Assembly (NCBI RefSeq): GCF_002264395.1
Contig: NZ_NFVA01000005.1
Location: 1-64,000 of the forward strand
Source of the DNA: Paenibacillus sp. VTT E-133291
Lineage (GTDB): Bacteria > Bacillota > Bacilli > Paenibacillales > Paenibacillaceae
Length of the DNA stretch: 64,000 nt
Direction: 5' to 3'
In this document: positions 17,962 to 26,524 of the stretch, one piece after another
How the letters are laid out: each line of letters starts with the position of its first letter
Numbering within the stretch: the stretch's first letter is position 1
The notes under the pieces: generated by a model
Databases searched by the model: none
What the model was told of the DNA's origin: nothing
What the model saw: the letters and a program-made list of their open reading frames with translations, nothing else
Program-made: the position numbers and the translations under genes

Positions 17962-19608
17962 TTATGCATTCTTTAATTCAGCTACACCCACAGGAATGGA
18001 AATCAAGATTCTCGTTCCCATATTTTCATTACTGGACAGCTGGAAGTCGCCACCTAGCGACTGCGTCAAATATTGCATATTCTTCATGCCAAGCCCACTT
18101 GCACTATCTTCGGATTCAATCCATAACAAATCAGTATCAAAACCAACACCATTGTCATAAATCAATAATCGGATCCAAGTCGGTTTCAGAGACAGTTCTA
18201 CATCCACTCGACTGGCAGCGCCATGCCTGATGGCATTTCCAGTAGCTTCAGAGATAATTCGAAAAAGCGCCTTGTGATAAGGATAAGGGAGACTGAAATC
18301 ATCTCCCGTTATTTTTAATTCAATATCAACATCATTTAATCTGGATAAGCTCTTCAAATGTGATCTTACCATGCCGAGCCATGTAGGCCCGCCACTCTTT
18401 TTGGAGCTAAGACTGTAGATCGTGATCCGCAGTTCTTTAGCAACCTTTGTAGCAGAGTCATGAATAAGCTCAATTTGTTCTTCTAGCTCATGATCTGACA
18501 TTCTCTTCCACGATTCCTTCAGCGAATGCGTCGCATACACAATACCAAAAAGGCTCTGGGATACACTGTCGTGCATTTCATCCGCAATCCGGTTCTGTTC
18601 GTTCGTGATGATCAGCCTGTTCTCAATCACACCAAGCTCATGCCTTTCAAGAATATTCGCACTTAGCTCAGATAAGAATATCAATTGTTGAATATACCAT
18701 CTGCGGCCTTCCAGCCCCTCTGTAGACTCCAGCTTGAGTCCAATCATCCCTACAAAACGGGTGCTCATCCGTACAGGCATCAGCAGGAAATCTCCTAATC
18801 CCGGAAGATTTCTAAAAATAGGCTCTCGCTGCAATCTCCATTCATGCTCATGTTTTCCCAGTTCTGAGAATAGGAACTGTTCCTCCTCCTGCTGCCAGCC
18901 GGTCTGCCTGCTCTGCGGAGCTGGTTCTCCGCTTTTCTTAGCGAACCAAAACAAAGCCTTATCTAGCTTCGTTAGCTTAACAACATAATCGGTGATCACT
19001 TGACCGATATTCATGAAATCATGTTGGCTTGAGGTTTCCACGATATGGTACAGCGATTTGATATGCTCCATCGTCTCTTTCGTGCGGGCATTCGATTCTT
19101 CACGTTGCCGCTTCATCCGATTAACGATCTGCATTATTATAACCGTAAGTACCAGTGTTAGAAACAGATTGCCATTTACAAATACAATTTCCAGAAAAGT
19201 TTTGTTCGCAGAATTGATAAAAAAATAACAGAGCACCGCAAAAATACTGATGTAACTTAACAGCAGCGACCATCCAAAATAAATGGACAATGAACCTGCA
19301 GCAATCAATACAGGGTTTAGCACATAGAGCCTAAAAGAACTCTCGTACCCACCGGTAAACAAGGTCAATGCAATAATTCCCACCATCTCTATACTAACAG
19401 CCAGGACGAGAGTCTTTGGCCTGCTTCGTAATCTCCGATAACCAAATGAGAACGTTTGTGCCAACAGAAAGAGTATGGCAATAACAAGGAATTTATAAAT
19501 TACGGAAGGTCCCGTTTTATCTAGAAGATACATGAGCGATGTGAGGGACAAAGAGAAGTACCTGTAATACTCAATCAGTTTGTCTTCTGCAGTTGGCTTG
19601 ATTTTCAT
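17962..19608 (-). CDS. Membrane sensor histidine kinase (HisKA_3 type, DegS/LiaS/NarX-like)
   Basis: A 548-residue kinase with about five or six N-terminal helices (residues ~20-170), a GAF-like middle domain (~190-320), a HisKA_3 dimerisation domain with H346 in NRIADEMHDSVSQ, and an HATPase with DNGVGFD and GLGMKNM. The membrane region has little extracytoplasmic sequence, so it probably senses a membrane or intracellular cue. It precedes its response regulator in one operon. A promoter is seen at 19671-19699. Confidence 0.93.
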   Translation of the reverse strand: MKIKPTAEDKLIEYYRYFSLSLTSLMYLLDKTGPSVIYKFLVIAILFLLAQTFSFGYRRLRSRPKTLVLAVSIEMVGIIALTLFTGGYESSFRLYVLNPVLIAAGSLSIYFGWSLLLSYISIFAVLCYFFINSANKTFLEIVFVNGNLFLTLVLTVIIMQIVNRMKRQREESNARTKETMEHIKSLYHIVETSSQHDFMNIGQVITDYVVKLTKLDKALFWFAKKSGEPAPQSRQTGWQQEEEQFLFSELGKHEHEWRLQREPIFRNLPGLGDFLLMPVRMSTRFVGMIGLKLESTEGLEGRRWYIQQLIFLSELSANILERHELGVIENRLIITNEQNRIADEMHDSVSQSLFGIVYATHSLKESWKRMSDHELEEQIELIHDSATKVAKELRITIYSLSSKKSGGPTWLGMVRSHLKSLSRLNDVDIELKITGDDFSLPYPYHKALFRIISEATGNAIRHGAASRVDVELSLKPTWIRLLIYDNGVGFDTDLLWIESEDSASGLGMKNMQYLTQSLGGDFQLSSNENMGTRILISIPVGVAELKNA

Positions 19609-19670
19609 CCCACCACCCTATTCTCCAGTTTTTTTGGAAAATGCGAGATTATGCTGTGCTCGATAAAAGC

Positions 19671-19699
19671 ATCATACATGAGAAAAATCACAATAACAA
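19671..19699 (-). promoter_or_regulatory. Candidate sigma-A promoter for the kinase/regulator operon
   Basis: On the minus strand TTGTTA (19694-19699) and TATGAT (19671-19676) are spaced by exactly 17 bases. The predicted start lies about 55 bases before the kinase ATG. The rest of the AT-rich 317-base gap 19609-19925 shows no gene or terminator. Confidence 0.55.
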
Positions 19700-19925
19700 G
19701 TTGACATTTCCCATGTTTGCGCTTCCATTTGAAAAATAGTTACAAAAAATTTATTATTTTTTCAGGAGATTTTATACCTAAAATTTGTCATTTTATCCAC
19801 TATAGTTATTAAGAACTAACGTATTTATGTAATATTAATCCATAACTTTAAATAAATTTTATAAAACGACAATACTTATACAATTATAACAATTCTCATT
19901 GGGACTCTAGTAGTATAATGTCGAT

Positions 19926-20780
19926 TTATATGTTACTTCGACAAAGCTGCGGCGCAATTCCCATATATTTTTTAAATAAACGTGAAAAATAGAAAGGATC
20001 ATTATAATGAAGCATGCCCGATATTTCTTTCACTTGTAATGAGGTATTGAGAAGCAGCTTTTTGGCCTCAGCCATTTTAAGACGGTGAATATATTCATGA
20101 AGCGGATACCCGCTACTACGCCGAACAAGACGACGAAGGGTAGACATGGAGATATGATGTTTTGCCACAATTTGATCTAGGTCCATTTCACCATAAATGC
20201 ATAAATTCAGGTCCTCCCGAATCTGACGCATATAATCTGCCTGGGCATTCCAACTTTTTTCTTCTATTATAAAAGAACACTCCAATAGCATCCTTTCAAC
20301 GAGTAGTGCGGCCCGATCCGCATCTGCAGGTGCTCCACTCTCCATCCGCTCTAGCACTTCTTCAAATAAGGCCGAAAGTCCCATGATCGAATTCGCTTGG
20401 AACACATTCCCGCCAGCGATTAGCCCCGACTCCAGCCATTCCGATACACGTGTCCCATTAAAATTAATATAATACTCATCCCAGCTCCCTCCATGCGGTG
20501 GACCGAAATTATAACTGTATCCTGGACGAAAAAAGAATAAGCTGCCTTCACGCACCTGCTGTTCTTTCCCCGAAGTCTCCCTATAGGTGCCACCACCTGA
20601 TACTATGTAAACAATAGCCCAGTGTTCAAAAACTACGCCTGAACGGAATAACGTTCTTCCAGGCAAATGACCGGCTTGTCCGACTCTAATATTTTTAAGC
20701 TTCAGCTTAGAGGACTCAACCTTCGGATCAATAATTCGTATTGGATAGGGACTGATCATATAATCCATGTGCTTGGACAT
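19926..20780 (-). CDS. AraC-family transcriptional regulator
   Basis: A 284-residue regulator with an N-terminal cupin-like sensor domain (FRPGYSYNFGPPHGG) and a C-terminal AraC DNA-binding domain of two helix-turn-helices (DLDQIVAKHHISMSTLRRLV; YNDPFYFSRLFKKYMGIAP). ATG 20780 was chosen because the first ATG (20789) touches the GAGGGAGGA site. It is divergent from the hexosaminidase gene with 84 bases between starts, so it probably regulates that gene and itself in response to a sugar. The ligand is unknown. Confidence 0.92.
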   Translation of the reverse strand: MSKHMDYMISPYPIRIIDPKVESSKLKLKNIRVGQAGHLPGRTLFRSGVVFEHWAIVYIVSGGGTYRETSGKEQQVREGSLFFFRPGYSYNFGPPHGGSWDEYYINFNGTRVSEWLESGLIAGGNVFQANSIMGLSALFEEVLERMESGAPADADRAALLVERMLLECSFIIEEKSWNAQADYMRQIREDLNLCIYGEMDLDQIVAKHHISMSTLRRLVRRSSGYPLHEYIHRLKMAEAKKLLLNTSLQVKEISGMLHYNDPFYFSRLFKKYMGIAPQLCRSNI

Positions 20781-20864
20781 TATAGACATTCCTCCCTCTG
20801 TTTAGTAGTGATAAGGTTATTGTGAACTTGATCATATTCTACATGAATAAGAGGTGTCCACGCT

Positions 20865-22775
20865 ATGCTTAATCATTCTACACTACTGCTTCTGCCTAAT
20901 CCGCGTGAAATCACATTGTCGCAAGGCTCATACCGTTTCCCAATCAGCGGAAGCATTGTGCTTCCTAGTACGGGAGAGCAAAGTTCAATGCCTGCTGCAC
21001 AAAAGCTGCAAGCTGTGATTAAACAAGCCTTAAATCTTCATTTGACCTTATCTATTGGCACACGTCCAACGGTTGTATCCGCTTGTATCTTTAGCTATGT
21101 GCCATCATTATCTGAGCAGGCATACGAAATAGTTATTGATCAGAGCGGTATCGTTGTCTCCTATAGCTCACCTGTCGGTGCCTTCTACGCAGTAGCCACA
21201 CTGAAACAAATCATTGAACAAAGCGGCAGATCTATTCCTCATCTGCAAATTCGCGATGAACCTGATTTTGGAGCCAGAGGGATAACCGTTGATATCAGCC
21301 GCAATAAAATTCCGAAGCAAGAAACCTTGTACCGAATCATTGACCTTATGGCCGATCTGAAGATGAACCAGCTTCAGCTATATATAGAAGGTACGCCGTT
21401 CGCGTATGAATCTTTCCCTCAAGTGTGGGAGCTTGAGACTCCAATCACAGGAGAGGAAATCTTGCTTCTAGATGCCTACTGTAAAGCGCGTTATATTGAG
21501 CTTGTTCCAAACCAGAACAGCTTTGGACATATGGAAGGCTGGCTTTCCCGTCCTGAATTCAATGCTTTAGCCGAAATTCCAGAGGGATTTATGCTTCCCA
21601 AGGAATTGTACATGGGGGATGTATATCCAGAAGGACTATTTATGCATCCCGGTACGTTTGATACCGAAGATCCTGCTGTGCTCCCTCTGCTAGAAAAAAT
21701 GTTCGACGATCTGCTTCCATACTTCTCCTCTAATCAATTTAATGTAGGCTGTGATGAGACGTATGAGCTTGGTCTTGGCAAAAGCAAAGCGCTGGCTGAA
21801 TCACAAGGCAAGGGTCAGATCTATTTATCTTTTCTTCAGAAGATTTATGAGCTTGTTACGAAACGCGGCAAGACGATGCAATTCTGGGGCGATATTATTA
21901 TCCAACATCCCGAACTAATCCCTCACCTGCCTAAAGATATTATTGCTATGGAATGGGGTTACAGTGCGGAACATCCTTTTGAACCGGATACCCTCAAATT
22001 CCGTGAAGCGGGCATTCCTTTCTATGTCTGCCCAGGTACCAGCTCATGGAACTCCATTACAGGGCGTAGCGACAATATGTTTGCCAATCTGCGTAGTGCA
22101 GCTATTCATGGCAAAAATAATGGTTCTATCGGCTATCTCATTACCGATTGGGGTGATCATGGGCACTGGCAGCATCTCCCAATCAGCTACACTGGATATG
22201 TTTATGGTGCTGCGCTTTCCTGGAATGTAGATAACAATTTAGATGTAGACACTGCAAAATATTTGAATACATTCATCTTCGCGGATCGTTCCGAGGGTAT
22301 TGGTCAACTACTCCTTGATCTGGGCAATTACTATCAGCTTGAATCCGAGATTATTCGTTCAAATGATACGGAAATGTCCCTGCTCCTTCGTACTAATCTC
22401 GACAATTTGTTAATTGTAGAGAAACTTACCGAAGATCATTTCAACAATCTCGAAGAATACATGCTCTCTATCGAGACACGTCTCTCGGGGCTTGATCTTC
22501 AATGTGATGATGCTGATCTTGTTCTTAAGGAACTGAGTAACGGAATCCATTTTGTGAAGCACGCTGTGCAGCTTGGAAGAATTAAACTGCAGCTGGCATC
22601 CGCGCCAGATACGATTGACCCTAATCTGATTACAGAACAAATCAATGATTTGAATGTTCTTCTTCATCAGTATCGTCTATTGTGGACCGAGCGCAACCGC
22701 CCCGGCGGCCTAGATCAAAGTATTTGGAGACTTATACGTCTAAGAGGACAATATGAAGCATTGAAATCGGAGTAA
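20865..22775 (+). CDS. Glycoside hydrolase family 20 beta-N-acetylhexosaminidase
   Basis: A 636-residue enzyme without a signal peptide, so likely cytosolic, removing terminal GlcNAc or GalNAc. An N-terminal GH20b-type domain (~1-125) precedes the TIM barrel, which begins near RGITVDISRNKIPK. The catalytic Asp-Glu pair is D297-E298 in NVGCDETYELG. NSFGHMEGW and the Trp-rich EWGYSAEHPF and DWGDHGHWQ segments line the substrate site. The C-terminal ~150 residues are helical. AAGAGGTG lies ahead of the ATG. The divergent AraC gene suggests sugar-induced expression. Confidence 0.9.
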   Translation: MLNHSTLLLLPNPREITLSQGSYRFPISGSIVLPSTGEQSSMPAAQKLQAVIKQALNLHLTLSIGTRPTVVSACIFSYVPSLSEQAYEIVIDQSGIVVSYSSPVGAFYAVATLKQIIEQSGRSIPHLQIRDEPDFGARGITVDISRNKIPKQETLYRIIDLMADLKMNQLQLYIEGTPFAYESFPQVWELETPITGEEILLLDAYCKARYIELVPNQNSFGHMEGWLSRPEFNALAEIPEGFMLPKELYMGDVYPEGLFMHPGTFDTEDPAVLPLLEKMFDDLLPYFSSNQFNVGCDETYELGLGKSKALAESQGKGQIYLSFLQKIYELVTKRGKTMQFWGDIIIQHPELIPHLPKDIIAMEWGYSAEHPFEPDTLKFREAGIPFYVCPGTSSWNSITGRSDNMFANLRSAAIHGKNNGSIGYLITDWGDHGHWQHLPISYTGYVYGAALSWNVDNNLDVDTAKYLNTFIFADRSEGIGQLLLDLGNYYQLESEIIRSNDTEMSLLLRTNLDNLLIVEKLTEDHFNNLEEYMLSIETRLSGLDLQCDDADLVLKELSNGIHFVKHAVQLGRIKLQLASAPDTIDPNLITEQINDLNVLLHQYRLLWTERNRPGGLDQSIWRLIRLRGQYEALKSE

Positions 22776-22797
22776 TTTCCTCATCAAAGCTGCAATT

Positions 22798-22836
22798 GGC
22801 GAGTCGAACGTTGAACTTAACGTTTCCGACTCGCTA
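22798..22836. terminator. Hairpin between convergent genes, no clear U-run
   Basis: GCGAGTCG(A)ACGTT pairs with AACGT(TT)CCGACTCGC around a short loop. It lies just after the hexosaminidase stop and covers the last codons of the convergent small gene. A long T-run is missing on both strands, so termination strength is doubtful. Confidence 0.4.
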
Positions 22837-23110
22837 AGCGCAGCTCTTCATATTGATTTTCAAGCATTTCCCGCTCCCGTTCTTCATGCTTTTCTCTGCC
22901 AATTCCCTCTTTCATGCTTTCCTCATCCTCATAGATTTGCCACAGATCAGAGAACAAATAATCTTTGATTTCTACTGTTTTTCCATTCAATATCCCACTT
23001 GTCCAAATCAGTCCCGCAGAGGTACGCATCACAATGCGGCCGTCTGGTGTTTCAGCCTTTTGCCCCATTCGAATCTTCATAAGCATTTGTCCCAAGGTAT
23101 AACACTCCAT
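22817..23110 (-). CDS. Small hypothetical protein
   Basis: A 97-residue protein of unknown function. The first half (CYTLGQMLMKIRMGQKAE, then RTSAGLIWTSG) looks like a small beta fold; the second half is a charged helix rich in Glu and Arg. TAGGAGG lies ten bases before the ATG. It is divergent from the isoprenoid synthase gene, with about 100 bases between the starts. I cannot assign a family; the ribosome site and codon pattern make it a likely real gene. Confidence 0.65.
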   Translation of the reverse strand: MECYTLGQMLMKIRMGQKAETPDGRIVMRTSAGLIWTSGILNGKTVEIKDYLFSDLWQIYEDEESMKEGIGREKHEEREREMLENQYEELRLASRKR

Positions 23111-23136
23111 TCGTCCTCAAACCTCCTAAATTTTAG

Positions 23137-23165
23137 TTGTAATGGAATAAAGAGAAGGATATAAT
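23137..23165 (+). promoter_or_regulatory. Strong sigma-A promoter of the isoprenoid synthase / peptide operon
   Basis: TTGTAA (23137-23142) and a perfect TATAAT (23160-23165) are separated by exactly 17 bases. The predicted start is about 40 bases before the synthase ATG at 23214. It is the best promoter match I found in the window. Confidence 0.8.
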
Positions 23166-23213
23166 CAGGGCGAAAGAACCAGTTTTTTGCAATTTTATTG
23201 TAGGAGGGATGCA

Positions 23214-24149
23214 ATGGATTGGCTAAATGATTATGAAGAAGAACTCCGCTTAGTCTTTCAAGAAAGTAGAAAGATCATCTCCGAATTTCCTGAGCCTCTA
23301 AATTCACAAGGCATGTCCTATCTTGAACATTTTAACGTATTCAATGCGGAAAGCCACAAAAATTACATATGTTATCTATTGCCCTTTTGGCTTCAGAAAA
23401 GCTGTGGACTCTCAGCAGAAATCACCCGTCAAATGTCGATGGGCAATGTCTTCTTCATGCTATATTTTTTCATACAGGATGACCTGATAGACAGCAAAGA
23501 ATCCTCTACATACGAAAGACTACCTTTAGCGAACCTACTCTATGTTGAATTTTTGAATATCTACAGACTTTTGTTTCCGAATGACTCCTCTTTCTGGACC
23601 TCGTTCAATCGTTATATCGCCCAATGGGCAGACAGTGTTAGTAATGAAACCGCCAGTGATTATTTTCTTAACGATCGGATCAAGATCCCTTATAAAGCCA
23701 GTCCACTCAAACTATCCAGCACCGCTGCCCTTCTGCTATCTGGTAAGGATTCTCTTGTACCACAGTCTGAGGAAATGATCGACTCTGTTCTACTTACACT
23801 ACAAATGCTTGACGACTATGAAGACTGGAACGAAGATTTATCAGAAGGCAGCTATAATTGTCTCCTCTCACTCACACGAAGCTATCTATCCGCTGATAAA
23901 GCAACCACACTCACATCAAAAGAGGTCGAATTCTTCCTGTTTACAGCAAACGGACTACGTACCTATGCTGAGCTAGCGCAGGATACGCATCGCAAAGTAA
24001 TGGCTTCCAGCTTGGATGTACCTCATCTCCTAGCATTCCACTCCATGTTGGTGACGAACTTACAACAGATCTCCGATTCCATCGAAGCAGAAAAGCAGCT
24101 TTTACAAGGTGGAGGCTTGTTTTATTATTTGTCAAAAAATATACAATAA
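23214..24149 (+). CDS. ComQ-like class I isoprenoid synthase / peptide prenyltransferase candidate
   Basis: A 311-residue, mainly helical protein with both aspartate-rich motifs of class I prenyl synthases: DDLID at D89-D93 and DDYEDWNED at D200-D208, about 110 residues apart. Otherwise it is diverged from chain-elongating synthases. ComQ of Bacillus, which prenylates a Trp of the ComX pheromone, has the same fold and length. The ATG at 23214 follows AGGAGG by six bases; the frame upstream to 23187 has no site. It is followed after 94 bases by a precursor peptide ending in Trp, which suggests that peptide is its substrate. It could instead make a small terpene. Peptide prenylation is inference from context. 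Confidence 0.8.
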   Translation: MDWLNDYEEELRLVFQESRKIISEFPEPLNSQGMSYLEHFNVFNAESHKNYICYLLPFWLQKSCGLSAEITRQMSMGNVFFMLYFFIQDDLIDSKESSTYERLPLANLLYVEFLNIYRLLFPNDSSFWTSFNRYIAQWADSVSNETASDYFLNDRIKIPYKASPLKLSSTAALLLSGKDSLVPQSEEMIDSVLLTLQMLDDYEDWNEDLSEGSYNCLLSLTRSYLSADKATTLTSKEVEFFLFTANGLRTYAELAQDTHRKVMASSLDVPHLLAFHSMLVTNLQQISDSIEAEKQLLQGGGLFYYLSKNIQ

Positions 24150-24243
24150 TTCTATTATTTTGTAATAAAAAGAATAGTATTAGCACAATTGCTATGTTAT
24201 ATTATTAAAGGTAAATATATACATTTTGGGAAGGGTGATTATT

Positions 24244-24483
24244 ATGTCAGAAGCAGTTCTTAGAAATCAAGTCATTCAAAAGGCATGGGAAGATCCAAGT
24301 TTTAAGCAAAGACTACTCGCAGATCCAAAAGCAGCTCTCCAAGAAGCGCTAGGCGTAATCATTCCCGACAGCGTTACCTTGAAAGCCGTTGAAGAAGGTT
24401 CAAATGAATTCTATCTTGTAATCCCACCAAGTCCATCATCAGATGTATTGAAAGCAACCGCAGCACCACGCGGTTCTTGGTAA
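24244..24483 (+). CDS. NHLP-type RiPP precursor peptide with C-terminal Trp
   Basis: A 79-residue peptide. The first ~65 residues match the nitrile-hydratase-like leader family: KAWEDPSFKQRLLADPKAAL, then a G-x-x-IPD segment and a strand ending YLVIPPSPS. The short tail SSDVLKATAAPRGSW is the likely core, and its last residue is Trp (W79). There is no Gly-Gly cleavage motif and no C39 transporter in the window. The ATG at 24244 follows GGAAGGGTG; a TTG at 24226 is unlikely. It lies downstream of a ComQ-like gene, so prenylation of W79 to give a ComX-like signal is plausible. The leader assignment is confident; the modification is inferred. Confidence 0.85.
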   Translation: MSEAVLRNQVIQKAWEDPSFKQRLLADPKAALQEALGVIIPDSVTLKAVEEGSNEFYLVIPPSPSSDVLKATAAPRGSW

Positions 24484-24499
24484 GACAGCAGGATTAACC

Positions 24500-26419
24500 T
24501 CATAGGGAGTAGGAATCATCCGGAGCTTCTGCCAGTGGCAGTATGGTAATGGATTCGGTTCCTACTCCTTTTTTGCTTGTGAATCTCACTTCACCTTGCA
24601 TAGCTTCAATGATGCGGAAGGTGACCATCAATCCTAAACCTGTTCCTTTATTTTTTTTGGTGAAATATGGTTCTCCTAGTCGGTGCAGAACATCAGGGTC
24701 CATTCCTTCCCCGTTATCTTTGATGTGAATAATCACTTTATCATCTTCACCATACACCGACATATAAATGAACCCTTCCTCACTGAATGATTCAATGCTG
24801 TTCTTGATAATGTTAATGAACGCCTGCTTAAATTTCGAGGAATTTCCTTTTACCCATAATTGACCGGATACATCCAGAATCATTTTCCCTCCATTGATGT
24901 GACACAGGGGCTGCATAATACTCTCAATATGCTTGAATTCATCATATAAATTCAGACTAGAGATCGTCTCAAATTCTGGTTTAGCAAAGGTTAAGAAATC
25001 AGTAATAATATTGGATGCACGATCTAGTTCACTTAGGGCCATTGACATATAAATTTGCTCTTCGTTAACAGATTTCTCGCTAAGCAGCTGCAGAAAGCCC
25101 CGAGTGACTTGTAGTGGGTTTCTTACTTCATGAGCTACAGATGCAGCAAGCTCGCTAATGATCTCCATTTTTTCCGAACGCTCCAATTCATTGTTGAAAC
25201 GCTCTAGTTCTCTAGAGTAATTAACAACCTGTTGATGGTTAAAGGCTAATCTTCGTTCCAGAATTACGATCAAGGAAATAATGAAAGCAACCAGCCCCCA
25301 CTTCCACAAGAACAAATCATAATTCCCTTTTTGGATGTAATACCATAATAGCTCTGCAACTACAGTAAACGCAGCGGTTCCAAATCCAATGGCAAACACA
25401 ATAGCATCTTTATTTCCTTTAAGAGAGAATATAACCACACATGCGATCAGCAGGATGAATTGGAGGATAAGGATAAACCCTATAATGGTGGTAGAAATAA
25501 AATAATAGAACTTAATATAGTGATTATTGGATAGGAGATTGATTAAAAGACATAACAAACCAAAAGAAGAGTAAAGCACTTGAAATTGACGAAATTTTCG
25601 AATGATACTGAATTTACCACTACCGAATAATTTCTCAAATAAAAAGGTAAGCGCTGGGAGAAGTGAAAAAAGGGCTAAGTCTAAGCATACGTTACTAATT
25701 GGCCCCAATTTATTGTAAAAGGTATAGATGAAGGGGGAGTAGGTTATAGAAAGGATTCCAGTAGCCGCTATAACTACTGCTAGTGAAGCAACACTGGAGA
25801 AATAATCTTTGTTTATGTATAGAGCACTTATAAATAGAACAATAGCCACCAGAAAAAAAGCGCAGCCCAAAATCACATCACTTAGTCCATTCTCAATATA
25901 TTCATTAATTAATTGACTATGTTCACCGATCATTACACTTTCTTTAATTCCAATTCTGTCTTGCATGGTTTCTGTCCAGATATATAGTGTTTTCCCGTTA
26001 TCTTCTTTACTTAAAGGCAACAGCAAAGAATAGTTATCCTTGATATATTTACGATTTTCCTCGAAGATCAAACGATCCTCCACATACACTCTCACATGAA
26101 GAGCATATAAAGTATCGATATACACCGAAGGAGACACATAACTTAAAACGGGTAAGGAAATGCGGCTCCAAGAAGAGGATACTCCTGAAGGTAACTCTGG
26201 GAGTCCCTTCTTAGAATCTATGTTCATCCAGCCTTGCTGGCCTTCACTCCACGGAATCTCTTTTCCTGCATTTCCTGTTTCATCCCCCCATTTCATTTGC
26301 CACTTTGTAATTTCTTGGGGTGGATTTGGGTTCGCCGCCGATACAATAATAGAGCCACAACCTATCAGGAGGAGTGAAAGGGTGATTGTAATGTGGAGTA
26401 TTCTAACCATCAAGCGCAT
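24500..26419 (-). CDS. Membrane histidine kinase with extracellular sensor domain, paralogue 1
   Basis: A 639-residue kinase. A signal segment (~8-28) leads to an extracytoplasmic beta-sandwich domain (~30-175) of the 7TMR-DISM-like kind, then seven or eight helices (~180-390), a short coiled region, HisKA with H430 in SVAHEVRNPLQ, and HATPase with DNGEGM and GTGLGLMV. The HisKA type resembles KinB and other sporulation kinases rather than ComP. No response regulator is nearby. It converges on the precursor gene with only 16 bases between stops, so it may sense the peptide; that is inference. It follows paralogue 2 by 105 bases, and both share a GAGGTGC ribosome site. Confidence 0.88.
   Translation of the reverse strand: MRLMVRILHITITLSLLLIGCGSIIVSAANPNPPQEITKWQMKWGDETGNAGKEIPWSEGQQGWMNIDSKKGLPELPSGVSSSWSRISLPVLSYVSPSVYIDTLYALHVRVYVEDRLIFEENRKYIKDNYSLLLPLSKEDNGKTLYIWTETMQDRIGIKESVMIGEHSQLINEYIENGLSDVILGCAFFLVAIVLFISALYINKDYFSSVASLAVVIAATGILSITYSPFIYTFYNKLGPISNVCLDLALFSLLPALTFLFEKLFGSGKFSIIRKFRQFQVLYSSFGLLCLLINLLSNNHYIKFYYFISTTIIGFILILQFILLIACVVIFSLKGNKDAIVFAIGFGTAAFTVVAELLWYYIQKGNYDLFLWKWGLVAFIISLIVILERRLAFNHQQVVNYSRELERFNNELERSEKMEIISELAASVAHEVRNPLQVTRGFLQLLSEKSVNEEQIYMSMALSELDRASNIITDFLTFAKPEFETISSLNLYDEFKHIESIMQPLCHINGGKMILDVSGQLWVKGNSSKFKQAFINIIKNSIESFSEEGFIYMSVYGEDDKVIIHIKDNGEGMDPDVLHRLGEPYFTKKNKGTGLGLMVTFRIIEAMQGEVRFTSKKGVGTESITILPLAEAPDDSYSL
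24504..24574 (+). terminator. Terminator of the precursor gene, inside the antisense 3' end of the facing kinase gene
   Basis: GGAGTAGGAA (24506-24515) pairs perfectly with TTCCTACTCC (24559-24568), followed by six T's (24569-24574). The 43-base loop contains a CTGCC/GGCAG mini-hairpin. It begins 20 bases after the peptide stop codon and is built from the last codons of the kinase on the other strand. Confidence 0.75.
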
Positions 26420-26524
26420 ATAGGCACCTCAGAAGGAAGTTTCAGAAACAATATTCTGTGTGTTACTACTTCGCTCACTATGCTACCCTTTCCTTCTAAA
26501 AAACGGAATAATCATTAAATTCTC

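Noticed and set aside
24150..24243. Separate promoter for the precursor peptide
   Set aside because: The region is AT-rich and gives many weak matches, none better than chance.
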